A DNA stretch of 64,000 bases from Allolucifera butyrica (GTDB taxonomy: Bacteria; Bacillota; Negativicutes; Sporomusales; UPPP01): positions 21,957 through 85,956 of the forward strand of contig NZ_UPPP01000070.1 of assembly GCF_900476375.1 (NCBI RefSeq), given 5' to 3'. Under the pieces are notes generated by a model. The model ran no database searches. It was not told the origin of the DNA and was given only the letters and a program-made list of their open reading frames with translations. This document shows positions 1 to 8,651 of this stretch, one piece after another (the first letter of the stretch is position 1; each line of letters opens with the position of its first letter). The translations under genes were made by a program, and so were the position numbers.

Positions 1-1355
1 ACCGACCAGGCGGCTTCCACCTGATCGGCCCGCATGAATAATCCCGGATCGCCGCGCAGAACGTCAACCAGCAAGGTTTCATAGGCATCCGGTGATAAGG
101 AATCGAAAACTTCCCGGTAGGTGTAATGCATTTCCACCGGCTTTAAATTCATGCCTAATCCGGGCACTTTTGCCTGGGTGCGGAGCAGAATCCCTTCCTC
201 CGGTTCAATTTGGATTGCCAGACGGTTAGGTTGGATCGCGTCGGCAGCCGGACCGGCAAAGGGATGGTGCGGAACGGGGCGAAACTGTAATGATATTTCC
301 GAAACCCGGGCTGGAAGCCGTTTACCCGTTCTAAGGTAAAAGGGAACACCTTGCCAGCGCCAATTATCAATAAATAACTTAAGGACGGCAAATGTTTCGG
401 TGTTGGAATCGGGCCGGACGCCGGGCTCGTTGCGGTAACCGGAGGCCGGTGTATCCTCGATCCAGCCGTTGCCATACTGGCCCCGGACAGCATGAAACCG
501 GACCCGGTCCGGTGGAATGGGACGAATGGCGTTCATGACATCCACTTTTTTATTGCGTATTTCGTCAGGATGAAAGGAAGTCGGCGGTTCCATAGCCACC
601 AGGCAAAGAAGCTGCATAAGATGGTTTTGCATCATATCCCGCAAGGCTCCGGCCGTGTCATAATAGCCGCCGCGGCGGCCAATGCCCAGCTGCTCGGCTA
701 CGGTAATTTGCACATGATCAATGAAATTACGGTTCCATACCGGTTCCCATACGGCGTTGGCAAAGCGAAAGGCCAGAATATTTTGTACCGTTTCTTTTCC
801 CAGATAGTGGTCGATGCGATAAATCTGGTCTTCTTCAAATACCTGGAGCAAAGCGGCGTTTAGCTCGCGGGCGGAAGCAAGGTCGCGTCCGAAGGGCTTT
901 TCAATCACGATGCGAAATTGCTGGTTACCGCGGAATGATCCCGACGCTCCCAACTGGTTAATGATTTCCGGGAACAGGGCCGGCGGCGTAGCCAGATAAA
1001 ATACCTGATTTGCCGTGGTTTGCCAGGACTGGTCCATGGCGGACAGTAATTTTTCGTACATGTCCGGAGTATCATAGTCGCAGGCAATATACCGGATCAG
1101 GGAAGTAAATTGGCGCCAAGTCTCTCCGGTATGTTTTTCTTGCAGCGAGAAACGGTCGACGCCGGCGCGAAGGTGCTGGTGAAACGCCTCTTCCGTAAAG
1201 TCGGTGCGCGATACGCCGATAATAGCAAACGGCTGGGGAAGAAATCCGCCTAAAAAGAGATTATATAACGCAGGGATGATTTTTCGCTGGGTCAGGTCAC
1301 CGGACGCACCAAAAATAAATAACGTTGCCGGTTCGAGCTGAGGGCTGCGCAACAC
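1..1355 (-). CDS. zwf: Glucose-6-phosphate 1-dehydrogenase, C-terminus cut by window
   Basis: Oxidises glucose 6-phosphate to 6-phosphogluconolactone with NADP in the oxidative pentose phosphate pathway (cytosol). The N-terminal Rossmann motif [13 protein letters not shown] is near residue 13-25, and the active-site signature RIDHYLGKE with its catalytic His is about 170 residues in. Reading continues open to base 1, giving about 451 residues of a family usually 480-510 long, so only the C-terminal tail is missing. The start is a GTG at 1355, chosen because AAGGAGT lies 7 nt upstream; a TTG at 1352 is an alternative. The gene is divergent from the nitroreductase. Family assignment is certain from the motifs; the start codon is inferred. 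Confidence 0.95.
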   Translation of the reverse strand, partial: MLRSPQLEPATLFIFGASGDLTQRKIIPALYNLFLGGFLPQPFAIIGVSRTDFTEEAFHQHLRAGVDRFSLQEKHTGETWRQFTSLIRYIACDYDTPDMYEKLLSAMDQSWQTTANQVFYLATPPALFPEIINQLGASGSFRGNQQFRIVIEKPFGRDLASARELNAALLQVFEEDQIYRIDHYLGKETVQNILAFRFANAVWEPVWNRNFIDHVQITVAEQLGIGRRGGYYDTAGALRDMMQNHLMQLLCLVAMEPPTSFHPDEIRNKKVDVMNAIRPIPPDRVRFHAVRGQYGNGWIEDTPASGYRNEPGVRPDSNTETFAVLKLFIDNWRWQGVPFYLRTGKRLPARVSEISLQFRPVPHHPFAGPAADAIQPNRLAIQIEPEEGILLRTQAKVPGLGMNLKPVEMHYTYREVFDSLSPDAYETLLVDVLRGDPGLFMRADQVEAAWS

Positions 1356-1456
1356 GGTATCAACTCCTTGTGGGTTTTAAGTCTCTTCGTTAGTATATTC
1401 CGGCTGTTTGCCGCTTCATGTTGAATTATTGCATTCCGCGGACAAAAAAACATCCT

Positions 1457-1490
1457 GACAGGGCGGAGCGCCCTGTTCTTTTTAATTTTC
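1457..1490. terminator. GC-rich hairpin between divergent zwf and nitroreductase genes
   Basis: CAGGGCG-GAG-CGCCCTG (1459-1475) can be extended by an A-U pair and is followed by TTCTTTTT on the plus strand; A-rich sequence on the other side gives U-runs on the minus strand too. It lies within the 309-base gap between two divergent starts, so it does not end either flanking gene in an obvious way; it may insulate the two promoters. A TATAAT at 1621-1626 is the best -10 candidate for the nitroreductase, but no good -35 lies at the correct distance. Nothing else was seen in this gap. Confidence 0.55.
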
Positions 1491-1664
1491 CTCGTTTAAT
1501 GATTTTCTCCTGCTAATTTTTATTATCTATGAAATGTTTTTATGAGAAGCCGAATATTGAAAAAGTGATTGGATGCATTTAAACGTATGTGTTATATGAT
1601 TAGTAAGTTGACCGGGGTAGTATAATATAAAGAGAGGGTAGAGAAGAAAGATGGAGGGAGATTC

Positions 1665-2309
1665 ATGAATCAACTGGAGTTTATTTACAAACGGCACAGC
1701 GTGCGCAAATTTATTGCTGAGCCGGTGCCGATGGAACATATTCAGGAGATGATTAAAGCCGCAACATATGCCCCTTCCGGGAAAAATATGCAGAATTGGC
1801 ATTTTGTTGTCATTGCCAATAAGGAAAAGATCGGTCATATTGCCGATCTGGTTGTTGCGAAAAATTCGGCCCTGACAAAATACTTGACGGATGAGACTAA
1901 AATTAAGGCATTCAAAGGCTCTGTTTCCTACCATACGGTCTTTAAGGGTGCGCCGGTGCTTATCTTAGCTTATGCAGGACCCTATGATACCACTGCCGGC
2001 ATGCTGCGGGAAGCCGGGATCATGGCCGAAGAGCAAATCCGGGAATTGGACCGTCCCAATCCGGGTGTTCAGAATGTAGCGGCAGCCATGGAAAACTTTC
2101 AGTTAGCCGCGGCCAGCCTGGGGTACGGCACTTGCTGGATGACCGGGCCGACCTATGCCGGTGAGGAAATATCCGCTTATATTGGCTTCGAACGTACGCA
2201 GGAAGGGTATTATTTAGCCGCCATGACCCCGCTGGGCGTGCCGGCTGCCAGGGAGTGGACCTATCCGTCCCGCAAGCCGCTGGAACAAATTCTCACGGTT
2301 ATTGAATAA
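1665..2309 (+). CDS. Nitroreductase family FMN-dependent oxidoreductase
   Basis: A 214-residue protein of the nitroreductase fold, which uses FMN and NAD(P)H to reduce nitro compounds, quinones or similar acceptors in the cytosol. The N-terminal RHSVRKF motif (residues 10-16) is the typical FMN-phosphate contact, followed by YAPSGKNMQNWHF, the conserved Pro-Ser/Asn-Trp segment after the first helix. Length is normal for a single-domain nitroreductase. The start ATG has GGAGGGAG just upstream. The gene appears monocistronic, with its own terminator at 2318-2349. The true substrate cannot be read from sequence. Confidence 0.9.
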   Translation: MNQLEFIYKRHSVRKFIAEPVPMEHIQEMIKAATYAPSGKNMQNWHFVVIANKEKIGHIADLVVAKNSALTKYLTDETKIKAFKGSVSYHTVFKGAPVLILAYAGPYDTTAGMLREAGIMAEEQIRELDRPNPGVQNVAAAMENFQLAAASLGYGTCWMTGPTYAGEEISAYIGFERTQEGYYLAAMTPLGVPAAREWTYPSRKPLEQILTVIE

Positions 2310-2317
2310 TTTTTTTA

Positions 2318-2349
2318 AGCCTCCGACTTTCGCAGTTGGGGGCTTTTTA
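2318..2349 (+). terminator. Rho-independent terminator of the nitroreductase gene
   Basis: A 10-bp stem (2318-2327 with 2335-2344, including G-U pairs) is followed by TTTTT. It starts 9 bases after the stop codon. Confidence 0.85.
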
Positions 2350-2444
2350 CTGGTCTTTCTTGATTTAGTAACGGAAGGATGACGTCTGAAATATTATATA
2401 ATAGGTAAATCAATTATGACACATTGGGAAAGGCGGAATGAAAC

Positions 2445-3782
2445 ATGCGGGACGAAAAATTAGCGGCCTATCTTCGGACCCTGGTCGTTGGTGTTGATAC
2501 TGTCGTACCGTTAGTAAACGGAAAAAAAGTAACAGCCATTAATTTTGATAATGCGGCTACAACGCCTCCCTTTGTTTCCGTTCTCAAAAGTGTTGAGGAT
2601 TTTGCGCCCTGGTATTCGTCCATTCACCGGGGTTCAGGATATAAATCGGTTCTGTCATCCGAGATTTACGAGGAAACAAGGGACGCCGTTAAAAACTTTG
2701 TTAAGGCCGGCGGACAGGATGTGGTTATCTATACCAAGAATACGACCGAGGCTATTAATATGCTGGCCTATCTGCTCCGGCAGGAGGACGGGGATCAGGT
2801 AGTCCTGTCGACCGATATGGAGCATCTGGCCAATGATTTGCCCTGGCAAAGCCAGTTGGCTGTCGATTATGTACGGGTAGACCGGTTCGGCAATCTTTGT
2901 TTGGACGATATGGAGGCTAAACTGAAGAAATATAGCGGTAAGGTCAAGCTGGTTACGGTTACGGGAGCTTCCAACGTGACGGGGATTATCAATCCCGTCT
3001 ACCGCATTGCCACTCTGGCGCACGCCTACGGCGCCAGGATTCTGGTGGACGGGGCGCAATGGGTGCCTCACTGCCCGGTAGATATGAAACCGGAAGATTC
3101 GCCGGAACACATTGACTTTCTTGTTTTTTCCGCCCATAAGATGTACGCTCCGTTTGGTATCGGTATTCTGATCGGTCCCCAAGCCTTTTTTGCTCAATTT
3201 CCGCCTGTTTATCAGGGCGGTGGGGACGTGCGGCTGGTTTCCCGCCAAATGATTGAATGGCAGCAGCCTCCCGCTAAAAATGAAGCGGGCACTCCCAATA
3301 TTATGGGGGTAGTAGCCCTGTTGGCGGCTTTAAAAACATTAACCGGGATCGGCATGTCTACCGTCCGGAACTATGAACGGGATCTGATCCATTATGCCCT
3401 GGGTGGCTTGTCCCGCCTTTCAGGGGTTACCTTATACGGTTGGGAAAATAACCGGCAGGAACGGGTTAGCTTATGTTCGTTTACCGTCCAGGGAATTCAT
3501 CATAAACTGCTGGCGGAAGTACTGTCCTATGAAGCCGGTATTGCAGTTCGCAACGGCTTATTCTGTGCCCATCCCTATGTGGAAAATTTGTTGCAATTAA
3601 GTGCGGAAAAACTGGATTATTACCATTGTCATCCCGAAGTGCCTCTGCCGGGCATGGTACGAATGAGCCTTGGACTGTACAACAACTATGCTGAGATTGA
3701 CAAGTTTCTGGAGGCGCTGCGCTGGGCGATTGCCAACAAGGAGTATTGCCGGAGTCAATACATCATAAAACCGGACAACTGA
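2445..3782 (+). CDS. Class V aminotransferase (cysteine desulfurase-like PLP enzyme)
   Basis: A 445-residue fold-type I PLP enzyme. Seen: the N-terminal NFDNAATTPP motif of NifS/SufS/Csd relatives, TEAINML (phosphate-binding region), the VDGAQWVPH motif with the PLP-binding Asp and Gln, and SAHKMYAPFGIG with the Schiff-base Lys. Near the C-terminus a Cys sits in the context GLFCAHP, at about the place where cysteine desulfurases carry their catalytic Cys, so a desulfurase or selenocysteine-lyase-like reaction is possible. No SufU, IscU or other Fe-S scaffold gene is adjacent, so coupling to cluster assembly is not supported. An upstream ribosome binding site (AAAGGCGG) is moderate. Family is sure, reaction uncertain. 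Confidence 0.85.
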   Translation: MRDEKLAAYLRTLVVGVDTVVPLVNGKKVTAINFDNAATTPPFVSVLKSVEDFAPWYSSIHRGSGYKSVLSSEIYEETRDAVKNFVKAGGQDVVIYTKNTTEAINMLAYLLRQEDGDQVVLSTDMEHLANDLPWQSQLAVDYVRVDRFGNLCLDDMEAKLKKYSGKVKLVTVTGASNVTGIINPVYRIATLAHAYGARILVDGAQWVPHCPVDMKPEDSPEHIDFLVFSAHKMYAPFGIGILIGPQAFFAQFPPVYQGGGDVRLVSRQMIEWQQPPAKNEAGTPNIMGVVALLAALKTLTGIGMSTVRNYERDLIHYALGGLSRLSGVTLYGWENNRQERVSLCSFTVQGIHHKLLAEVLSYEAGIAVRNGLFCAHPYVENLLQLSAEKLDYYHCHPEVPLPGMVRMSLGLYNNYAEIDKFLEALRWAIANKEYCRSQYIIKPDN

Positions 3783-3785
3783 TAA

Positions 3786-3944
3786 TTCCCACATTTCGCA
3801 CCCTGAACTTATAGCGACAATATTTCTCCCAATTTATAGCCACAAAGTAAATAATGAGTTTTATATTTCGTTTAAAATTCCCTTAGTTTATCTTTTTTAG
3901 GAGAATTATTGTCGAATGACAGAGGAATGCAAAAAGTGGGATAA
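3786..3944. repeat. Imperfect inverted-repeat element, distant copy of the 57.7-kb inner repeat
   Basis: The left end reads TTCCCACATTTCGCACCCTG and the right end GACAGAGGAATGCAAAAAGT followed by GGGATAATT, so the two ends are inverted copies of each other with mismatches. The same two ends occur at 57730-57781 with a much shorter middle. The 267-base gap after the aminotransferase holds this element and, beyond it, only the short upstream region of the next gene. Confidence 0.6.
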
Positions 3945-4049
3945 TTGATCAATTACCGGAAAATAGCAGGATTTTTCCCGTTTTTTCCGAATAGTAAGCA
4001 TCAAAAAAGGCTGACGGGAAACCGGAAAAAGCGGGAAGGCGGATAACGG

Positions 4050-4967
4050 ATGCGTGTGCTTATCGTGGACGACGAACCGATTAGGCGGCGGAATTTAACT
4101 CAGGCTATTTCGGAGTGGGAGTATGACCTGATGGCTGTTACGGACGGTAATCAGGCATGGTCTTATCTGGAGAAGGAGAGAGAGCCGGTCATTGTCTTGC
4201 TGGATGACGACGGTATCGAATTGTGCCGGAAGATCCGGCAGGAAGAATGGAAGCACATTTATGTTATTATCGTAACCGTTAAAACGAAAATCGATGAAAT
4301 TGCCGATGGTTTGGATGCCGGAGCCGATGATTATCTTACCAGGCCGGTACATGATAAGGAACTGCGCAGCCGGCTGTCGGCAGGACGCCGCATCCTGGAA
4401 TATCAATATACACTGGAAAAACTGACAACGGAACTTATAGCGGCCAATAAGCAGTTAAAGCACCTGGTTGCCGTTGATGGCCTGACGGGAATTGCCGGAC
4501 GGGGCCATTTTGAAATGCGTCTGGAAGAAGAATGGCGCAGGGCGCTGCGGGATGGAGGTCCCTTATCCATCATTTTTGTTGATATTGATTATTTTAAAAA
4601 ATATAACGAAACTTATGGACATCTGGCCGGTGACGACTGTTTGCGCCGGGTGGCACAAATTTTGCCGGCATCTTTGTACCGGGCCGGAGATATGGCGGCC
4701 CGGTATGGCGGGGCAGAGTTCATCCTGCTGCTGCCCAATACCGACAGCCTGGGGGCTATGGTGGTGGCTGAATCAGTCCGGGTTGGTGTACTGGATCTTA
4801 ACTTAGAACATGCCGCCAGTCCATACCGGCGGGTATCGGTCAGCTTAGGGATAGAGACGGTTATTCCGGAACAGGACGATCCGGCGGCGGCTGTCGTTAA
4901 CGCCAATAAAGCGCTGCATGCCGCAAAGAAGGGAGGGCGGAATACAGTCAGGCAATTTGCTCATTGA
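4050..4967 (+). CDS. Receiver-GGDEF protein with degenerate motifs (GGAEF)
   Basis: A 305-residue protein: receiver domain (about 1-120), coiled linker (about 120-145), GGDEF domain (about 146-300). The receiver begins LIVDDE and has VKTK in place of the usual Thr/Ser-Lys region. Its phosphoacceptor loop is shortened: the usual D-x-x-M-P-x-M-D-G reads LLDDDGIELC. In the GGDEF domain the GTP-contacting FKKYNETYGH and GD residues remain and the inhibitory RxxD (RAGD) stands five residues before the signature, but the signature is GGAEF, losing the metal-binding third residue. DGLTG is present while the later NRR reads GRG. I infer weak or no diguanylate cyclase activity and possible c-di-GMP binding. 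Monocistronic; ends in a bidirectional terminator shared with ompM. Confidence 0.85.
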   Translation: MRVLIVDDEPIRRRNLTQAISEWEYDLMAVTDGNQAWSYLEKEREPVIVLLDDDGIELCRKIRQEEWKHIYVIIVTVKTKIDEIADGLDAGADDYLTRPVHDKELRSRLSAGRRILEYQYTLEKLTTELIAANKQLKHLVAVDGLTGIAGRGHFEMRLEEEWRRALRDGGPLSIIFVDIDYFKKYNETYGHLAGDDCLRRVAQILPASLYRAGDMAARYGGAEFILLLPNTDSLGAMVVAESVRVGVLDLNLEHAASPYRRVSVSLGIETVIPEQDDPAAAVVNANKALHAAKKGGRNTVRQFAH

Positions 4968-4990
4968 TTCCACTTAGTTTTACTGAAATC

Positions 4991-5039
4991 AAACACCGCT
5001 TTCAGGCTTTAAATAGCTTGAAAGCGGTGTTTGTCTTTC
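4991..5039. terminator. Bidirectional terminator between receiver-GGDEF gene and ompM
   Basis: A perfect 14-bp stem (4991-5004 with 5019-5032), flanked by T-rich sequence on both strands, lies between two convergent genes. Confidence 0.85.
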
Positions 5040-5062
5040 CAGGTCAAATACGGAGCAATTGA

Positions 5063-6385
5063 TTAAAAGTGGTAATCAATTTCAGTACGGATTAATTTTC
5101 TGGAATCATTGGTGCTGGAGATATTGAGCTTCTGGTCACTATAAAGGGAAGTCCATTCGATATTTTTTGCCAAGGCATAGTCAACGCCAAGAATCCAGCC
5201 TTTCGAATCCCCGCGCATGGAATCCCATTCATCATCGTGTGAAATATCGCCGTATTTTTGGAATTTAAAATAGCGCAGGTAAATATCATAGGACCCGGGC
5301 GTATTGAGGTCAACCGCTTTGTAATTGAGTCTGTACTCCTGGCTGTTGTTGAAATTATCGGCATTCGTTTTAGCGTACGTTGCAAGGAACGTATAATCAT
5401 TATTTATCTTATAAGTTAAATCTGCCGCTCCCCAACGGGTAACGCCTGTGTCGGCAACCACAGTGCCATCATCATTAATTCGGTCGCCGGTTTTATGATT
5501 GCCGCCAAGGACTAAATTCAGGTTTGCTTCTTTTGATAAATTACTATTCAACTGAATGCCGTAAAGAGAAGTATTATTGGGATTCGAGAGGGAATCGGAT
5601 ACGAGGGTAGAGGATTGGGAAGGTCTTAAATCAAAAACGCTGGCCGTAAATCCCTGCGTAACAGGGACATCAAGCTGAATGCCGTCTGCCGCATGGCCGA
5701 AAATAACGTTTTGTCCGTAGCCCCACCACTTTTTGCCGAGGGTGACGCCGACCTTACCAACACTGCCGACCGCCCAAATTCTTTGGATTGTACCGTTGTT
5801 ATCGCTGTCATTCCCTTCAGCACCGGTAACAGCATTACCCCAAGTACTATTGGTATAGTGATTATTTGTTTCACTCTGGAAATGGGCATCCCATCTGTCA
5901 TTCACTTTCATTTGCCCTTCCAAGTCCATGTAAAAATGTTTGTTGCCGCCGCCGTTGCTGTGGCCGTCGGAACTGTCGCTGTCATATTTGGCGCGAACAA
6001 AGCCGCTTAACATAACATTGTCCACTCTTTTATCCAGAGCGTTGTACTTGCTGTCGTATTTGTCATCGAGGGCTTTTAACTCGCTGTCGTATTCGGCCGC
6101 CAGTTTTTCGATCAGGGCTTTATTCTGGGCATCGGCCTGATCCATTTTGGTCATAGCCCGAGCGACAATGATAGCCATTTCGTAACGGCTTAAAAGGCGC
6201 TCTCCGCGGAAGGTGCCGTCGCCATACCCCTCAACGATGCCGGCCTTAGCCAATTGGTTTACAGCAGCATAAGACCAGTCATTGGCAGGTACATCGGAAA
6301 ATATAGAGGACGCAGCGGCGAAAGCGGTACCGCAGAGGCTCAATAAGAATACCAGGGTTACAAGCAGAACACACTTTTTTTTCAT
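5063..6385 (-). CDS. ompM: SLH-domain outer-membrane porin, OmpM type
   Basis: A 440-residue outer-membrane protein that in Negativicutes tethers the outer membrane to the peptidoglycan and forms a porin. Order: signal peptide (1-23, hydrophobic core then AFA-A), one SLH domain (about 28-80, FSDVPANDWSYAAV and GYGDGTFRG), a charged helical or coiled-coil linker (about 85-115), then a beta-barrel of alternating residues to the C-terminus, which ends DYHF with the terminal aromatic typical of outer-membrane barrels. The frame extends 22 codons further upstream, but the ATG at 6385 is chosen because it starts the signal peptide; the Shine-Dalgarno there (AAAGAGAG) is modest. It marks the host as a diderm Firmicute. 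Convergent with the receiver-GGDEF gene. Confidence 0.92.
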   Translation of the reverse strand: MKKKCVLLVTLVFLLSLCGTAFAAASSIFSDVPANDWSYAAVNQLAKAGIVEGYGDGTFRGERLLSRYEMAIIVARAMTKMDQADAQNKALIEKLAAEYDSELKALDDKYDSKYNALDKRVDNVMLSGFVRAKYDSDSSDGHSNGGGNKHFYMDLEGQMKVNDRWDAHFQSETNNHYTNSTWGNAVTGAEGNDSDNNGTIQRIWAVGSVGKVGVTLGKKWWGYGQNVIFGHAADGIQLDVPVTQGFTASVFDLRPSQSSTLVSDSLSNPNNTSLYGIQLNSNLSKEANLNLVLGGNHKTGDRINDDGTVVADTGVTRWGAADLTYKINNDYTFLATYAKTNADNFNNSQEYRLNYKAVDLNTPGSYDIYLRYFKFQKYGDISHDDEWDSMRGDSKGWILGVDYALAKNIEWTSLYSDQKLNISSTNDSRKLIRTEIDYHF

Positions 6386-7091
6386 AACACACACTCTCTT
6401 TCTCTCTAACAGTGTCATTGGGGACATTCCGGTAAAGGAGCAAGAATCCATAGTTTCCTTTCACACCTTCCGCCGTAGTTCCCCATTTATCAATTACCGC
6501 TGCAAGCCATGGGAACCGGTGTACACTTTCCCTCCTTTCTTTTCCCATAGTTTCTTTGGTAAATGATCCGAATAGATATTTGGGGGAGTTTGCTGAATTT
6601 AGCTTCATAATAAGCTGATATGTTCTATTCCTATATCCTTGAAGGCATAGCGGCAGATTCGACGCTTTTCTGCTTGTCAGCGTTTATGTACCGCAAAATT
6701 CGTGCCAATACACTTGCCACACTGGCAATTCTATCGGTTATTTTCCGGTAATACAGAGTAATTGTCCTAAAATTCCCACGATTTTCGCCGGTTGAATAGA
6801 AAAACAGAATAACATTCAAAATTGAGTTAAAAATTTGAAAATGGGAATCATATTATCTTTTTGTATTTATGTGTATCATTTTTATTTACCAATTCATTTT
6901 TTACTGTATTGGAAATTAAGGAGAAAATTTTTAGATTGCCTTGACCTTGGAATGATAAAAGAAGGAAAATTATTTTTAGTAAAGAATAAATATAAAATAA
7001 ATTAGCTGGTAACTTCCGGCATGAAGGGTAACGGTATTGTTCAGTCAAGTGACGGGTCTTTAGGTGAAAAAATAACAAGGAGTGGAGCGGT
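6386..7091. other. Long intergenic region upstream of ompM, with a folded leader on the minus strand
   Basis: No convincing gene lies in these 706 bases. On the minus strand, 75-140 nt before ompM, arms at 6463-6467/6518-6522 (ACACC/GGTGT) and 6477-6486/6509-6517 (AGTTCCCCAT/ATGGGAACC) can form a long hairpin in the mRNA leader. Just upstream of it AAAGGAGG precedes a 10-codon GTG frame ending in TAA, a possible leader peptide. From about 6780 to 7010 the sequence is strongly AT-rich and probably holds promoters for both flanking genes, but no consensus pair is clear. Confidence 0.4.
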
Positions 7092-8531
7092 ATGTATGAT
7101 GTATGCATCATTGGGGCCGGCGTGGTTGGGATGAACATCGCCCGGGAATTGTCCAAATACAAGCTGCGCATCGGAATTCTGGAGAAAGCCGATGATGTCA
7201 GCTGCGGCTGTTCGAAAGCAAATAGCGGCATTGTTCATGGCGGGTATTCCGACGAACCGGGTACTTTAAAAGCCGAGTTATGCGTGAGGGGAAACCGGAT
7301 GTATAAGGCATTGGAGGAGAAATTGCATTTCGGGTATCGCCAAACCGGGTCCTTGGTGCTGGCTTTCCGGGAAGAAGAGCTTCCCATGCTGGAAGAGCTT
7401 TATGACTATGGAATTAAAAACGGGGTTGGCGGTCTTGCCATAATCAACGGCGACCAGGCCAGGGAACGGGAACCTTATCTCAGTCAGGAAGTGATTGCCG
7501 CTTTGTATTGTGCCGATGCCGGTGTTGTGTCGCCCTATGAATTTGTTATCGCTCTGGCGGAAAATGCAGTGGAAAATGGCGCGGAATTGCATCTCAACAA
7601 GGAAGTGACGGCGATCCGGCGCCAGGATGGATATTTTGTCCTGACAGCCGGAGATGAGGAATTTTCAGCCACTTATGTTATTAATGCGGCCGGGATTTAC
7701 AGTGACCGGATTGCCTGTATGGCAGGCATTGACGATTATCGTATTTCGCCGCGGCGCGGGCAATACGTGCTGCTGGATAAAGACCAGAATTATCTGGTGA
7801 AATCAGTCATTTTTCAGGTGCCGACCAAGCTGGGGAAAGGAATTCTAGTAACTACAACGTATCATGGAAATTTAATGATCGGGCCCAATGCCGAGGAAAT
7901 TGACGATAAAGACGATGTGGGAACCGACGAGAAAACCCTGGAGTTTATTGTCAGAACGGCCCGCAAGTCTGTTCCCGGCTTTGACATGAGAAAGGCATTG
8001 ACTTCGTTTGCCGGCAATCGTCCCCATTCCAACCAGCGTGACTGGGTCATTGAAGGGGAACGGATACCGGGATTGATTAATCTGATCGGTATCGACTCGC
8101 CCGGCTTAACCTCTTCACCGGCCATTGCGCTGAAAGTTGCCGGTCTGCTCCGGCAAGCGGGGCTGTCTCTGGTGAAAAAGGAATCCTTCCAGCCCTGCCG
8201 CCGGCCCATTATCCGTAAGAAGGACGCAACTTTTGACGGAGATATTAATGCGGCTGAGCCTGATAAACATATTATCTGCCGCTGTGAGGTTGTGACCGAA
8301 GCCGAGATTATTGACAGCCTGCACCGGGGTATTGCCGTTAAATCAATGGATGCCGTAAAACGGCGGACCCGGGCCGGAATGGGCCGTTGCCAGGGAACAT
8401 TTTGCAGTCCCAGGGTACGGCAGTTAATTGCCAGTGAGTTGGGAATCCCCATAGAAGAAGTAACGCAGCAGGGAATGGGGTCGTCAACACTGGCCCAAAG
8501 GGTACGGCGCGGTGAGATTGTTGTATTATAA
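7092..8531 (+). CDS. FAD-dependent oxidoreductase with C-terminal BFD-like Fe-S domain
   Basis: A 479-residue flavoprotein. Residues 1-30 hold the FAD-binding GAGVVGMNIAREL fold; the DAO-type body continues to about 365 and resembles glycerol-3-phosphate dehydrogenase (GlpA) and 2-hydroxyglutarate oxidase (LhgO), with CSKANSGIVHGGY near residue 40. The tail (about 390-460) carries a CxC and a CxxxxC pair (ICRCEVV and RCQGTFCSP), the bacterioferritin-associated-ferredoxin-like [2Fe-2S] module also found in GlpA-like proteins. The substrate is probably a 2-hydroxyacid or glycerol 3-phosphate; no glpB, glpC, glpF or glpK is adjacent, so this remains open. The start ATG has AAGGAG upstream. Own terminator at 8546. 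Confidence 0.85.
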   Translation: MYDVCIIGAGVVGMNIARELSKYKLRIGILEKADDVSCGCSKANSGIVHGGYSDEPGTLKAELCVRGNRMYKALEEKLHFGYRQTGSLVLAFREEELPMLEELYDYGIKNGVGGLAIINGDQAREREPYLSQEVIAALYCADAGVVSPYEFVIALAENAVENGAELHLNKEVTAIRRQDGYFVLTAGDEEFSATYVINAAGIYSDRIACMAGIDDYRISPRRGQYVLLDKDQNYLVKSVIFQVPTKLGKGILVTTTYHGNLMIGPNAEEIDDKDDVGTDEKTLEFIVRTARKSVPGFDMRKALTSFAGNRPHSNQRDWVIEGERIPGLINLIGIDSPGLTSSPAIALKVAGLLRQAGLSLVKKESFQPCRRPIIRKKDATFDGDINAAEPDKHIICRCEVVTEAEIIDSLHRGIAVKSMDAVKRRTRAGMGRCQGTFCSPRVRQLIASELGIPIEEVTQQGMGSSTLAQRVRRGEIVVL

Positions 8532-8545
8532 TAAAGGCGCAGGCT

Positions 8546-8575
8546 GAAAGACCGCTCTAAGCGGTCTTTCTTTTT
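8546..8575 (+). terminator. Rho-independent terminator after the FAD oxidoreductase
   Basis: GAAAGACCGC-TCTAA-GCGGTCTTTC followed by TTTTT. Its stem belongs to the ACCGC/GCGGT hairpin family that recurs across the window. Confidence 0.9.
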
Positions 8576-8651
8576 GCAATGGCAGGGAAATAGTTAATAT
8601 TGATAGAATTCTCCTTCAGTTTAGTTTGATGGGCCGGAGGTATAGCGTAAC

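Noticed and set aside
1609..1626. TTGACC followed closely by TATAAT upstream of the nitroreductase
   Set aside because: The two boxes are only 7-9 bases apart, too close to form a sigma-70 promoter; only the TATAAT is kept as a possible -10.
2655..3248. A 197-codon antisense frame inside the aminotransferase gene
   Set aside because: Antisense to a conserved PLP enzyme, no recognisable domain, no ribosome binding site.
2445..3782. Calling the class V aminotransferase SufS
   Set aside because: No suf or isc partner genes are adjacent and the Cys context differs from the standard loop, so a specific gene symbol is not justified.
6279..6608. A 109-codon minus-strand frame overlapping the ompM start
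   Set aside because: It runs out of frame through the signal peptide region of ompM and lacks any domain; the leader fold explains the region better.
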